Source of the DNA: Arabidopsis thaliana
Taxonomy: Eukaryota; Streptophyta; Magnoliopsida; Brassicales; Brassicaceae
Reading direction: 5' to 3'
Assembly: GCF_000001735.4 (NCBI RefSeq)
Contig: NC_003075.7
Span: forward strand, 9,983,001-10,047,000
Length of the DNA stretch: 64,000 bases
Shown here: positions 11,100 to 24,560 of the stretch, piece after piece
Layout: every line of letters begins with the position of its first letter
How positions within the stretch are numbered: the stretch's first letter is position 1
Notes under the pieces: generated by a model
Seen by the model: only the letters and a program-made list of their open reading frames with translations
Told to the model about the DNA's origin: nothing
The model's database searches: none
Program-made: the position numbers and the translations under genes

Positions 11100-13429
11100 C
11101 TTCTTAGATCTCAGAAAAAGATTTTGTTTCTTTGGGGGAGTTTCGAGGAGAATTTGAACAGAAGAAAATGTCAGAGTTTGATATTTATAATAGTGACAGA
11201 GAGTTAAAGAAGAGACACGAACTAGAGCAAGAACAAGAAGAAAGGACACAAAGAAAAAAAAAGTGGAGAGTACAAACAAGAAGACGTGTGAAGGCAAAGG
11301 CAAAGGCAAAAGAAAAAAAAAGGTGTAATGATGAAAATTCTCTGATATTATTTTTTGGGTTCGTTTCGAAGAAAAGCTATGGCTGTTATTTAACAGCCTT
11401 CGTTGCCCGTAAAGAACCAAACTGCAACTTGCGATCCACTTTTTTTATTCATAATTTGATTTTTTGGGGAAGACATATTAAAGAAAACTATAAAGACTGT
11501 CAGATTTAATTCCCTGATTTCTTCTTTCTCACACGTGTTTTCGGTTTTTGGATATATTCGAACCGACCTGGTTTTCTCAATTCGGTTTTACTAGACTGAT
11601 TGTACCGACCATACCGAATTATTATAAATGTTTACTTCATCTTTTAAGATAGTGGCATTTAGTTAAAGTAAACCGAATCAAACAGACAGACTGAAACTTT
11701 TTTATAAAAGTTAACCGAAATTTTAATTTATCTAAACATTTTTTTTTTTTGCGTATACTAGTTAAACTGAATTAGCAAAAAATGGCTCGTTGGAAGTCAA
11801 AACTATATTTTGACAAGCAGTTTTGCGGAGTAAAAGTGATTATTTGAGAATTAGTTTTGCTGAAATACTTTGACCTGACTTAAGTTAGTGGTTTGCTTTA
11901 ACCAAAAATCTAAAACACATAAACCAAAACCAACCAAAATCCGATTCAACGCTGCTATCTGGATAATATATTAAATAAACGGCCTTTTTGGTATGTTATT
12001 AAAAAGGTCAAAATGTCACTCTCCTAGGCAACAAATATATGGATTAATTTTTTCAATACGAGTCTAGCTCCAGCTAATATTTTCAGCCATACAGTCGGCG
12101 AATAGATAGATTATTTATTTGACTAATGTTTCGTTAAATAATATTATACGATAACTATGAATTGGAACCATTAGAAAACAACGAAAAAGTGAGAATCCCT
12201 CACATTTAAAAGTCTTAAAATTGTCTATATCTTTTCTTTGTTAACTGTTATGTTTTAACTTAAAACATTTCTAAAACTAAATTATATTTCCAATTTCCAA
12301 AACAGGTGAATTTGAAGGATACTCAACTGAGAAGATATAAAGTATGGAGTCCAATATGGTATGGAAATACATAACTTTGAATTTCTGACAGCATATTTGT
12401 AAAAAATATTTACCAAGAAATATCTAATTAATAACTGAAGATTATTTCAACTAAACATAATCATCATCATAAAATAAATTGACGCGTTATTAAGAAAAAA
12501 GGAAAAAAAAACTGACGCCCATGCAATGCAATTTGCGGATAGAGGACGTAACGAAGGTCATTAGGAAAGTTTCGGTTGACCAAAGCTACTTAAATAAATT
12601 AGTTTGATTCACAAAATGGCGACACGACGACGCTGGTTGACCATAAAATAGTTAATGGGATAAAAAAAAATACAAATACTAAAAGCTCAGTGGGAAGATT
12701 TAAATATATTTACTTATCATCAACTAGAGCGACGGGATAACTAATAAGTATTTGGATAAATTAATTCATAATTTAACCACTGTTTAAGGTTTACGTTAAA
12801 TTTACTTCTTATCATATTGCTATTTTTGTTACTCTAAAGATCGTTTGTTCATTGTTGTTAATTAATTATCATCAATTGCTAATTTACTATCTATAAGGTT
12901 ATACATCAAATGATTTTTGGAAAGAACATAAACTTTTTTTAGTTCGAGTCCATTTGATATTACAATGACAATCTCAAAAAAAAAGATGAAAGGTTGATTT
13001 CAGAGTTGCAAATATTAGACTGTCACTTTAAAACTTCATTATTATTATATATATAAAAAAAACAAATAAAATTATACAACAAAGATTACCACTTTCCAAA
13101 ATATCATGTCCCTTAGATATTTTTAGAAAGAGGGTAACATTATATAAAGTTAACCTTTTAACAAAAGAAACAAAATTTTATTAAAACATTCAAATTAAAA
13201 ACTAACAAAATATATATCGGTAGGAAATTGATAATTTATTTATATTTGATCAGGTCGGTCGGTCGAAAATATTCAAAATGTGGGTTTTCTATCGTGATCT
13301 GTAACACATTAATAATATGAAGTAATTAATACATTTAAATTTACCAAATCCAACACAAATATTAGATACGATTGGTAGGCCGGTATAAAGGTACATATGG
13401 ACCACATACCTGTACGCGCACCCATAAAT
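11100..13429. other. Promoter side of IP5PII, then AT-rich intergenic DNA
   Basis: The first few hundred bases are the leader and upstream region of IP5PII, rich in AAG/AGA on the plus strand. Beyond 11.5 kb the DNA is AT-rich with no recognised gene, RNA or element. Confidence 0.5.
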
Positions 13430-13530
13430 AAGGAGACAATTATTCCCTAATTAGCAGTATTATAGAACTAACTTAGAAATTTATTGAGTTAGTTCTATAA
13501 TACTGCTAATTAGGGAATAATTGTCTCCTT
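13430..13530. repeat. Perfect 44-bp inverted repeat with 13-base loop
   Basis: Arm 13430-13473 (starts aaggagacaattattccc) and arm 13487-13530 are exact reverse complements over 44 bases, separated by 13 bases. A 25-base segment made of the inner arm and most of the loop (13458-13482) recurs exactly at 13538-13562 as a direct repeat. The transcript of either strand would form an uninterrupted 44-bp stem. No flanking reading frame is present. It could be a small fold-back element, a template-switch inversion, or a hairpin siRNA source; sequence alone does not decide. Confidence 0.9.
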
Positions 13531-13562
13531 AATACATTATTATAGAACTAACTTAGAAATTT

Positions 13563-16500
13563 TTGAAAAAAAAAAAAAAAATTTTTTTTATTGAATACTG
13601 GTTATTTAAATTTTTGTAATAGAATCATGCCGTAAGAAAGTTTTATAGTAACGTTGTAGACAAAATAAAAAGTTTTTGTAATAGAATCATAACGATGTCA
13701 ATGTCATTTGCTTTCTTCAACCTGCCAATAGCATATCAACACGCAATTTGTGCGAATAATCCCACTTTGTAATTTTATTGATTTTTAATATCATTTTTAA
13801 ACAGAGCTTTTAATGGACTGAAGTCATAACTACTCACACAAATCATTATCCCCAACTACCAAGCTACAAATCAGACAAGTAGTATACAAATTATCACATA
13901 GTTCATTGAGAATTTTCTACATTATAATATTTCTCTAAAGTATTGATTGAACAAACTAGTGTTTATAACTAATCGATTAGTATGGGAGAGTTTAAAGATC
14001 TACGTTCGATTCATATGCCAAGAGATTTAATATCTTTTCATATGTTTAGAATTTTTTTAGTGATTTGATATCTTTTCATATGTTTAGACTTTGTCACGCA
14101 TATTCTGATATAGACTTTGTTTGATGTGAAATTAGGATACTAATCAAAATTTGATTTTATGTTTGCAAGATTAAAATTTTCAGTTGCTATCGATGAAATT
14201 CCTGAAAAAATATTTTCCTGAACTGAAATGAGAATAAGAGTATATATTATCTTTCAAATTCAATGTTATGTCAAATGGTTGAAACAACAATGGGTTTTGA
14301 TGTGTGGCAACATGTTTGTGACTCGGTACTAAAAATTATTCCAAATCTTCATATAATTTAATTAGAGTGATGCTCGAGAGGTTGATCCATTACTATCCAT
14401 TGACACAGCTTGTCTTCACAATACATATGAGATATGGATTTTGCTTCGTGGAAAGCAAAAATCGGTAATGGAAAGGTAGAACAAGAAATGTAGACAAAGA
14501 AGAAGAATAGAGTAAACTTTATGATGAAAAGGAAACAAATACAACTCTTGGGATTGGTAAAAAAGATGTAGAAATATAGGATTAGCTCTGAAATTTAAAG
14601 ATGGATGCGGCAAATTTATAAAATATAACTAATTTTTCTAAATATCCAAATATTGAGGGTACAAACAGCACATTATATTGTCCTCGAAATTAGATAGTTT
14701 AAACGAATAGGCCTAAAAGATTTGATAGACAATAACGGAAGTATCGTGGAAGTCATCCCACAACACTTTTGAAAAGGAGAACTCATATGAATCCACACAA
14801 GGCATGGGGTTGGAATTTTGGTCCCCTCCGTAGACAAAATTGCAAATAAAATTCTTCTCTTCTTGATGTTTATGATAAATCAAAGTTAATTTTGTCTACA
14901 TATATATTTTTCCACTATTCGTATAAGAGAGAAACTCTCCGAATGAGATAGAATCTCTCTCCATCCAAGTACAATACAAATGCTAGTGGATTATTTAAAT
15001 TTGTATTGATTCGCATTAAGACTTGAGAAAATAGATTGATTATAATTGTGTAACTTATCACTAATATCATATGTAATCATTTACTACTTTTGATAATAAT
15101 AATAATAAAAATAAAAATAAAACTAGATAATAATTTTCTTACCATTTATAAAAAACGTTCTAGTAATTTTATTTTATTTTGCTAAAGAAAACGTTCTAGT
15201 TATTTCTACCGGATTAAATACTAACTAAACTAAACTATGTTCTCACTTTTCGGGTATGTTTGGCAAATTCAGCCAGAGCATACGATTCTTACCCAAATTT
15301 CAGAGGCATTTATTTACATTAATGAATAATGACATTGTTGAATCTCGTGAGAGAGAGAGAGAGACAAAAAAAATAAGAAAACAAAATGTTCATTAGTGCC
15401 GCAAAATAACACTCCTACAGTCTACACCATCTTATTTCGTCCCTTTTCTTGATTAGAATTAATAAATATTACATGGTTTAATTTTCTATGATATCTCTGA
15501 TTTGCTTTTTACATTGTTTATGTTTTCTGAATTTGGTCCATCGAAAAGCTAGTAGATTCGTATGCATAATTCACTAGTAATATCACGAGATAAGCACGTA
15601 CATCATAACGACCATACAACAGTATGGAACTCTCACGATGTGTGATTTTATGTGGGGGGAAATTGACATCTAATAATATTGTAGCTCATATTGTAATTAA
15701 CTACTATTTCTTGAAATATTAAGAAACTAACTTTCTCATAGTGGGGCGAACCTACAAAATCTAGTGACATACAAATAATGACTACTCCGTTTGTCTTCAC
15801 ACATATACTTGAAATTTTATATTCTAAGAAATGGCTTATATCAATGTAACACGTACCTATACTATTATCTAGACAATGGAAACCTTATCCTATATATATT
15901 ACACATTAAAATATATGGAGCTCTTAACAAGAATCGTTCATAGTTTGATATGTAATTACAGTTATGAAGTAGGGTGATCCATCGTCTTAATATGCATGTT
16001 TATGTTTAACTAGCTTATATTTTAATTTTCACAATATAGGATGTCCAACATGATTTGTTTAAACTTTAGACTAAATTTTCATTTGGGATTAACTACTACT
16101 ACACTTGTTTAATGATACTATATATCTAAATATTCATATTTTTTGTTAGAATTTCACATATGAAATAAAATATGATTTAACATATGAACGCACCTCTACA
16201 TTTAGCATTTACAATAACTATCATATCTCTACAATATCTTTTGTTTTATTTTCTTCTGAAACAATCACAAACACTTTTTTTATTATGGATCTACTACCAT
16301 CAATGGAATGTGTAATCTTCACATCTAATATGTATTTCTGAATAATCTCATTTTTTCAATTATTCAACCATTTCATTTTACCAAGTTCAATGTTAACCAG
16401 ATTAGTCAATATTTATATATTTCGATACAACAACAAAATGTTATTTGTAACATATATAAGAGATATGAATTGATCACCACTAATTATCAATTGATTTTAA

Positions 16501-19500
16501 TTTGCAAACTCATTATATTAATTATCGGGTCTTGATCGGGTAGTCTTGTCACTGGGGTAGCTGTATTTCCTCAGCCTCAGTCTCTAATCCAGCAATAACA
16601 CTCTGGTTTGGTCTCTTCCATGATCCCACTCCAAACTAGTCTTCTGTGTCTCTTTGCCTACGTATGGGTTGTACTAATTAGCTCTGTGCTCTTATTCCTA
16701 TCTGCTTTTATTCTCCTCCAAGTATAAACTGCTAGCTCCAAATTATGTATTTGTAAGAGAACACAAAAGATAAGAGGAATACTATATAGTTTCACCACCC
16801 AAAAAAAAAATCTCATATATAGTATCATAAGTTTATAACCTAATTGATCCAATGTATATATATTTTCGGATATAGGTTTTGCGGATGAATAACGTAATTT
16901 CTAAATTAATCAAAACTCAATAACTTTGATACTTTCATTGAAAATTAATACAATGAATTGTTGAACCAAAAAAAAATTGATACTATGAACTATATATATT
17001 AACGTAACACATAAGTAATATAGCCCTAACACTTAAGTACTGGCGGATCTCAGGTCTACTAGAGAAAGATATTACAAGAAAACCACCCAAATATTACATT
17101 ACACATATTATTATACTATATGTGCATGTGTAATGCAATATGTGTGGTGTAACATATATGTATATGTGTGTGTAACATATTAAAAGTGAGAATTGCGTGT
17201 GTACGGTGTTGTACCAACGAGTTTGTAAATATATTTGGCCCCTCGTGAGCCCAAGGGAGAACACTTAACGATGGATATGTTTGAGTTAAACCTTCAAGTT
17301 GACCCCATAATTTTTAGAAAATCAAACTTGAAGAGATCTCAACTTTCATTTTCTTTTACAGCTCAGTCCTAATCATTCAAATTGTAAAAGTATGTGAACT
17401 AATTACGTACGACCCACACAATAGCATATAACTATTTAGCTCTGGGACGTAGCAAAAACAAAAACGAAATATACATCCTTGTGAAGTGATTACTCGGCCC
17501 TACGTCCATCTTACAAGTTCACAATTATGCTTTGTTCTTTTGTTTGAGGAATAAAATGTCAAAACATTTTAAACAGCAGAGGATTGCTATTCTTGGATTT
17601 GTTGTGTCTTTTATAGATTCAACTTGTTGGTTGCATGGCTTGCGTATTTGGACTTATGGTTTTAGGCACAGTGGATCTAGGGCTGAGTTAGCTATTATTT
17701 AGGAATAGTAATTTTTATCTCTTTTTTCCTGTGGACTTTGGTCGACGTATCTAACACAGTAACACTCCGATGGTAAAACAAATTATTTAGAGTATGTTTT
17801 TTTTTCCAATTCTGAATTTTCTTCTATCGGTCATAAGTAGGGATCATAACACAAAACGTTTTTTTTGGAATATATGGCGACATTGAAAAAGTTATTGATT
17901 ATTGAATATAACACTCTATTTAAACAAAATTGTAAGAAACCAGATAAAGTTTATTCTATATAAGTATTAACGTGTTTATCTCTTTTTCATAAGAAAAAAG
18001 CTTAATGCGTTACAATAAAAATGATAGAGGGTTACATACTTACGTATATAGAGAGGTACGGTTGAGAAAGAGTACATACACGTTAGTACGTTACAGAAAG
18101 ATAAAGAAACTTATGTGGAATATTTGTTATATAAAACCTCTTTTTAAGTCTTGAATCGTAATCAGCCTTAAAGATAAAGAAAAAGCGTCATTTGGGGTTC
18201 AAAATGTGACTGATACAAAGAATAGGTCGGGGTTGAAAATTGATAAAAACCAAAATTTGGTTGATGTCGGTTATAATTATAGAGTACCGTTACAGTACCT
18301 ACAAACACAGCTGTGAGCCACTGATCTGACTCGTCACTACTCACATAGCAACCGGCGACGTTTTTGTCCCTAATCGCTTATCTTCTTACTAACAATTTTA
18401 TACAAAAGTTGCAAAAAAAGAAACAAAACAAAATTGATTTGTAATAAAAGTCATTGGTCTTTATCTGTTACAGCAATGCAAACAATGTGATATCCCAAAT
18501 ATGAAAAATAAAGTCGAATATTCGCTTTTTATTACAAGAGTTGAAGTAAAATAGTATTACAAAAATATTATAAAAAGGAATAAAATGAGGGTGATGTTGT
18601 TGTTTGCATACAAAATTACAAATTGGAATGTGAGAATGAATGTGAGATCTCTCTACATCAGAAATCACTATCTTTTGCTCCACACTTTGGTGATTTCAGA
18701 ACCATACGGGTTTGAGAGAATTGGAGATCCCACCATGCAAGAGAGTGGCATTATCATCACATATTCGTAGTATGGACCAAAAACTTAGTCTAGAAGGAAA
18801 TTAAACAAGGGTTTCTAGTATTGCGTTTTTAGCTGTCTAATAGTATTACATTTGTTTTAAAAAAAATATGCTTAGAGCATTTGAAGTGAGTAAAGCGTTG
18901 TAAAATACAAATCAAACGTTGATTGCTGAGTATTTGTAATGTTTGAAGCAATTAATATGATTCAAAATATATATAGCATATACGCCATGAACTTGTTATA
19001 TTCATTGCTAAGTAAGAGTGTTCATGTTATTTTAAAACGCACTTTCTTCTATTGTATTCGTGGCTTTCACAATGTCTTTGAGTGAATGATGCCGACGCTC
19101 AAAAATTTTCTTATCGACCGTTTAAATGCTTTGAACGCTCACGTGAGAATATTTTTTATACATTGTAATAAAAGGCAAATTACATATAAAATAAGTTAAA
19201 AGTGACGCCAAAAAAAGGGGAAAAGAAGTAAAAGAGAAGCACAATAGCACTTAGAAATTGTGGACAACTGAAATATGTGTGTCACAATGTTACACGGCTA
19301 CTTTAACAAAAAAAAAACAATGTTACACGGCTAAGGAGTTGCAGTCTCCACCATTGAGCTTCTTTTTCTTGGTCCACAATGCACTTCTTTTATCAATTAT
19401 GTGAAAATGTTTAGTGCATTTGTAGCTAACCAGACATATACAGAGAAGTGTCGACAAAAGAAAAAATACGATTACGAATTCGTGCATTACACACCAAAAA

Positions 19501-19764
19501 TTATGTATGCATTGGTAAAAAAATGTCCTAGAAAAATAATATGACTTGTATGTTTTGAGGGGAATCTTCTGTTCCGAAAACTTGTTTAAATTTATTTTGG
19601 TTGACAATTTGGTTAGAGTAAAAACAGCCTATTCAGATAAACTGAATCATGTGATTTGGTATAATAAGCATGTTATAAGTTCGTAAACTCTACAAAAATA
19701 GTTAGTCTCTAGTTGAGTTCCACCGAATAAAATAACGTGTCTAATAAGACTCCAAGTTCACATG

Positions 19765-19767
<3 letters not shown>
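13563..19767. other. Gene-poor AT-rich intergenic DNA
   Basis: No coding gene is recognised. A run of A then T follows the inverted repeat (13565-13590), and a GA microsatellite lies near 15349-15363. The interval 16515-16740 is less AT-rich than its surroundings, without an open frame. A few frames of 60 to 94 codons (for example 18585-18770 and 19323-19607) show no recognisable motif. Confidence 0.45.

Positions 19768-19818
<51 letters not shown>
19768..19818. repeat. (TA)n microsatellite
   Basis: About 51 bases of uninterrupted TA dinucleotide repeat in intergenic DNA. Such tracts are usually polymorphic in length among accessions. Confidence 0.95.
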
Positions 19819-19823
<5 letters not shown>

Positions 19824-20046
19824 GCAAGCGATTTTACAATTATACATCCACTTGGTTTCAGATATTATATTTGCAATATTTGTTTGTTTTCTAGCTCGTA
19901 GGATCTTCTGATTTTTCTTTTTGGTATACATTTTACCGAATTTTAATAAATTTCCACTTATATTGTCATACTCATTACTCTTTTCTCTTGATATCTTCTG
20001 AAAATGTTATCCCCTGGACATTATGCTGCGATAAAGTCATCAACGA

Positions 20047-20087
20047 GGCCCAATTCTGAACATCTTCTTTTTAGGCCCAATATAAAA
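20047..20087 (+). promoter_or_regulatory. Promoter-like pair of GGCCCAA motifs plus TATA box
   Basis: GGCCCAA occurs at 20047-20053 and 20074-20080, directly followed by tataaaa at 20081-20087. GGCCCA is the reverse complement of the plant site II core (TGGGCC), typical of housekeeping promoters, and the downstream TATA fits transcription to the right. No recognised gene follows before the convergent APRR2 end at 20738. Frames at 20218-20400, 20355-20570 and 20405-20614 are short and feature-free. A non-coding or very short transcript is possible. Confidence 0.35.
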
Positions 20088-20737
20088 CGTAGTCTCTCTA
20101 TTTGTCTACTTCGATAATTTTGTTAGCACTTTCTTGTGCTTTGTATAACGCAATCAGTATGTATCACATAAGTTAAAAATAGAAATCCAAACACATCTAA
20201 GTAATGTAAAACATTTTATGTCCGATGTGAATAAGTGTATATTTGTTCTTGGCAAAAAAAGAAAAGAAAAGATGTATATTTGTTGTTGTTGTTGTTGTGT
20301 GTATCTTGGAATTTATAGAAAAAAAGAACAAAATGTCATCACGGAATCTTTGAGTTGTACCTTTTTATTATTATCATCATCATATCTCATATCCACCTAA
20401 AACAGTGTCAACTATTAAATTCTCGACAACCCACAAAAGCGAGTACGCACACACGTCAGATTCCGACTTGTCAAAATCCCGTGTCCGAGATCTACTTACA
20501 GCCGCAGAGTCCACTTGTGGTCCTCAGACTAACATCGTTGCCTCTATCTCCACCGTCCGATCTTCTTTAATAATACCAATAGAGACAAATGTTTTTATGA
20601 CAACAAAAAATTAAAAACAACAATTAAAAAACAACTCTCAGGATCCGAATCAGTTCCCGCTTCGGATCGTCAGACACGGACAAGTACGCCACGCATGACG
20701 TCATCATATCTGCGGGTTCTGTTTCATCATGGACACG

Positions 20738-23682
20738 TCAGCGGAGACGATGAGAGCCGTTGATTAGACAAGAAGAAGAAGGGACGGCTGAGATGCCTTG
20801 ACGCGTTAGCTCAGCCAAAACGCTCTCCGCGGACGGCGGTTTTAGCCCGAGCGGTAGCGGCAGCCACGGTTTGCTTATCGCTTCTTTAACCACTTGATCT
20901 AACATTTCCTCGTCCTGACCCGACCCATTTACATCGCAACCCGACCCGGCAAATTTTATTTTTTATTAATTAATTAGGAATTTTTATGTCTTAAAAAGAA
21001 AATAGAGAATTGTTGACACTAACCGGCTGACTCGCCGGCATTATTTTGAAGCCGGTTTCAGCTCCGTTGGGATATTGAAATCCGCCGGCGGTAGTATTCT
21101 GCAACAAAAAAACAAAAATCTCTTTAAAAATTAAAAAATAAGATTTTTGTAATGATTAAATTTCCATAAATATAAAGTTTAATATTATAGATTGTGAAAA
21201 TATTCACCGAAGGAGTAATATATGATCCGGTCACAGGCGGTCCAACCGGACAACCCCATGCATTACCGCTCACCTGAAACATCATATATGGACGATTTAG
21301 CTATGGATGTTCTATCATAATGTCACAAAATATGTCTATATAGAGAATGCATTAGCTAAAATGTATAGGTATGAGTTCATTTTATCGTTTAATTTGTAGA
21401 TATGTAATGACATTTTCTTGTACAGATAAATGTGATTTATTTTATTTTAGCTAGAATCTTTGACTTATAAAAAGATGTTACCGTTGGATAAGGTGGTTTC
21501 CAATGCCACGGAGGTGGTTGACCAATGGACTGCAGCGGCGGTGGCCACAAAGGTGGAATCGCTCCTGGCGGATAAACACCGGGAAGACCCCAAACGGGAT
21601 AAGCCATCACGGGACGGTGTTGCTGTTGAAAAACGTTATAATTACGTTGATTTGGTCTATGGTTCTCTCTAGATTGTATCCATCTATGGTTATGATCATC
21701 CTTTGGAAGAATATTCTTCCTATGCTGCCGAAATTTCTGGTCAAAATTTTCAAAAGTTGTGTAACATTTTACAAGAATTCAGAAATCTTGCGAAACATTC
21801 GACCCTTGGGATCTAATTACCTGAAGGTGACTAGCTACATTGTGTCTTGTTAAGGTGCCTACTTTCATCAACTCAAGAATCCGCGAGGGTATCGCTTGAT
21901 CAACGCCGAGTTGCTCAACTGCTTGCACAAACTTCTTGTGCAGCTCTGGTGTCCAATCCACCTGTAGAAAAGAAAGTAGTAACAATGATAACGAGAGCTT
22001 GAATCTTTTAGCACTGAGGAGCGTCAAGAGAAACACAACGTTACCTTCTTTCGACTAGTTTTGTTACCAGACACGTTCTTGATCCCGGATGATTTATTAA
22101 TCGGTTTAGTCTCATCTTCTTTCTTATGAATATCAACTGAATCTGTCTTCTCGCTTATGAGATCTCCGGTTTCACCTTCTTCTTCTTTTTCACTGTCTCC
22201 TCTCTCTTCTTTGACAACCACTTTGTCGTCATCTAATTTGCGGTTTGTAGTGTCGACTGATTTAGATTCACCGATGTCTTGATGATCTTCCATGTTATCT
22301 TTCTCGGTCGAGGAATTTACATTTTCCATCGAGAAATTTATGTTCTCTTGGCAATCACCGTCTAGTAACCGTGAATCTTGTTTCAATTGCGGTGTTGATG
22401 GCGCTGGATCTTTCTCCTCGATTGTCATGTCGGTCTCAAGATGAAGCATCGAGACAACGGATTCTTTCACTGGCTTAAGTGATATCGAAACATTACTTCC
22501 ACCATCATTGAATGCCTAGCAACATAAAAATGTAACAACAACTTTCTTAGATTATGATTATATTACCGAGGAATTAAAGACGCGAAAAAACTAACTAAAC
22601 CTTATGAACAACATGCTGCCAAATGTTCTTTAATTTCTCCGGTGAGAGCGGTTTTTGTAGGAACTCAACTGCACCAAGCTGAAAAACACTTATCAATTCT
22701 CATCATCACATAACCAACATTCTTATACATCTACGCAAATGCAAGTCGCAATCACTTACCGCTATGCATTTCATTGTAGTAGTGATGCAATGATCGGTTG
22801 AAATCACTGTAAAGACATAAAAGAATCCACATTTTAACAATCTTTTCGTATTGTAAAGATTTGTGAAAAAATAAAAAGGGTACTTGTAAAAGGTTCACAA
22901 ACTTATAGTAGGAAGAACGTCTTTGGCAGCCTCAAGAAACTTGAAACTCTCACTCTCAGCGCTCATATTCACCTCGACGATGGCAATGTGGAAGCTCTCC
23001 GGGTTCTTGACAACCGCAGAGAGTGCTTCAGTTTCATCGGTGAATGTAGTAACTGCAAGAAAGTTCCAAAAAAGCAAAAATTGAATCTATAATCTTAACA
23101 TTATGTGTTTGATAGTCAAAACACACAGAAATCCATAAACAGTTTCGAGATAATTTGGATCCTGGTTCATAAATATAAACTAACAAAAGTCCAAAACATA
23201 ACTGCACAAGCTTTTACTACTTATGTACGTATCAACTAAAAGCGTTGCATTTTACATATTAATATTATTTTTCCCCCTATATATATACACAATAATGGTA
23301 TAATTCTATTCATAGGCTATTGACCAATCTATACCTGTGTATGTCTGTGTGTATTTATGCAAATATAATAGAAGGCGATACAATTTAGAATTGTCACGGG
23401 ACATGTAAGAGCTAAAGCAACTCTAATATTAAACTAGTATAGTCTCACTCACATAACTTATGATTAAATATTTATGCATAACCACTGATTAAATAACCTT
23501 TAAAGTAAGAAACAGAGGAAAATTAGTGGCTTACCGATATAGTCCATTGATTCGAGCTCTGATCGAGTCTCGGCGGCTGAGGAGCCATCTCCGTCGCTGT
23601 CACAGCCGTTGAGGAGAAGAAGAACCTTAAGTCCTTTAGGAAAATTTTCCCATTTTGATAAATCGTTAGCGGTAATGACCAT
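20738..23682 (-). CDS. APRR2: Pseudo-response regulator / GARP transcription factor APRR2 (probable AT4G18020)
   Basis: Ten minus-strand exons (23535-23682, 22903-23052, 22760-22806, 22601-22678, 22045-22515, 21821-21961, 21482-21736, 21208-21273, 21024-21098, 20738-20914) give 1608 nt and 535 residues. The N-terminus is a receiver-like fold: LKVLLLLNG, then IAIVEVN where phospho-accepting receivers have Asp, [18 protein letters not shown] and [11 protein letters not shown]. The aspartate is Glu here, so it is a pseudo-receiver. An acidic linker leads to a GARP Myb-like DNA-binding domain at about residues 299-350 ([19 protein letters not shown] to [17 protein letters not shown]), related to GLK factors. 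The tail is Pro/Trp-rich, followed by [20 protein letters not shown]. The likely role is a nuclear regulator of chloroplast or pigment genes, as proposed for tomato and pepper homologues. An upstream in-frame ATG at 23736 would add 18 residues. A 5'UTR intron fits 23756-24397. Confidence 0.95.
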
Positions 23683-23755
23683 AGCTGGTTTTGCATCGTT
23701 TTTGCGGCCAACACCGCCGCTTTTCGCCGCCGTCACTGTCGCCGCCGGTTTGATT

Positions 23756-24560
23756 CTACGGAAAAAAAGTAAACACTGGCTAGATTTTATTAATAAAAAA
23801 AGGGGAAATGAATAGAATAAACAAAAAAATTAGACAGAATAAAGATACAAGAAAAGTAAATATTCAAAAGGTGTGTGTATTATTGATGAGATAAGAATAA
23901 TTCATGAGGAACTTGATTTTGTTATTTATAAAGAGTGGACCACCATGCCATGAAATCTAACAAAGCTTTTGAATCATTTAAGAGTGAATATATTATTAGT
24001 TTAGTGTTGTTTAACTCGTGCATGCAGTGATTAGTTAACTTAACAACACAGACTAATGACCTTTAACAAATACTAAAACATAGGCTTATGACAACTAATG
24101 AAGGAGAAAGGCAAATCCCTAGAATTTAGGGAAATTGAGAGAGAGATATATACCCAGAGAGAAAAAGAATTGTGATCAAATCATAAGTTGCACTTTCGAT
24201 AAAACTGATGTTTTTTTCTTTCCATAAGCAGAAGAAGGAGAAGATCTTATATCCAGATAAGAGATCATGCTCACATCACATGCAATGAACATGTAATTGA
24301 TCAAAAGAAAAGCTTTGGAAATTTAAAACCAAACAAACAAACTTTCACAATTCAGAAGTCAAATGAGTAAATTCATATTTTAGAGTTCTCACCTTACCTG
24401 AGAGAGTGTTTCTTGCAGATCTGCTTAAATCCTTCCTCAAGCTCTCTTTATCTGTCTCGCCCTCTCTCTATCCTGAGTCACATTCAAAGTTAAAAAAAAA
24501 AATAAAAAAATTTGGGGGGTGACTTTGAGAGAGAGAAAATGGATGAAGAGTTATAATAAG
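23756..24560 (-). promoter_or_regulatory. APRR2 leader with 5'UTR intron and proximal promoter
   Basis: On the minus strand CTCTCAG followed by gtaagg at 24397 and an acceptor ccgtag at 23756 define a 642-base intron upstream of the ATG. A long leader intron is common in plant regulators. Beyond 24.4 kb the leader becomes CT-rich. Confidence 0.6.

Noticed and set aside
11132..11509. 125-codon plus-strand frame rich in Lys and Glu
   Set aside because: Sits on the purine-rich leader and promoter of IP5PII; low complexity, no splice context or motif.
21503..21853. 116-codon plus-strand frame
   Set aside because: Antisense to APRR2 exons encoding the Pro/Trp-rich region and the end of the GARP domain.
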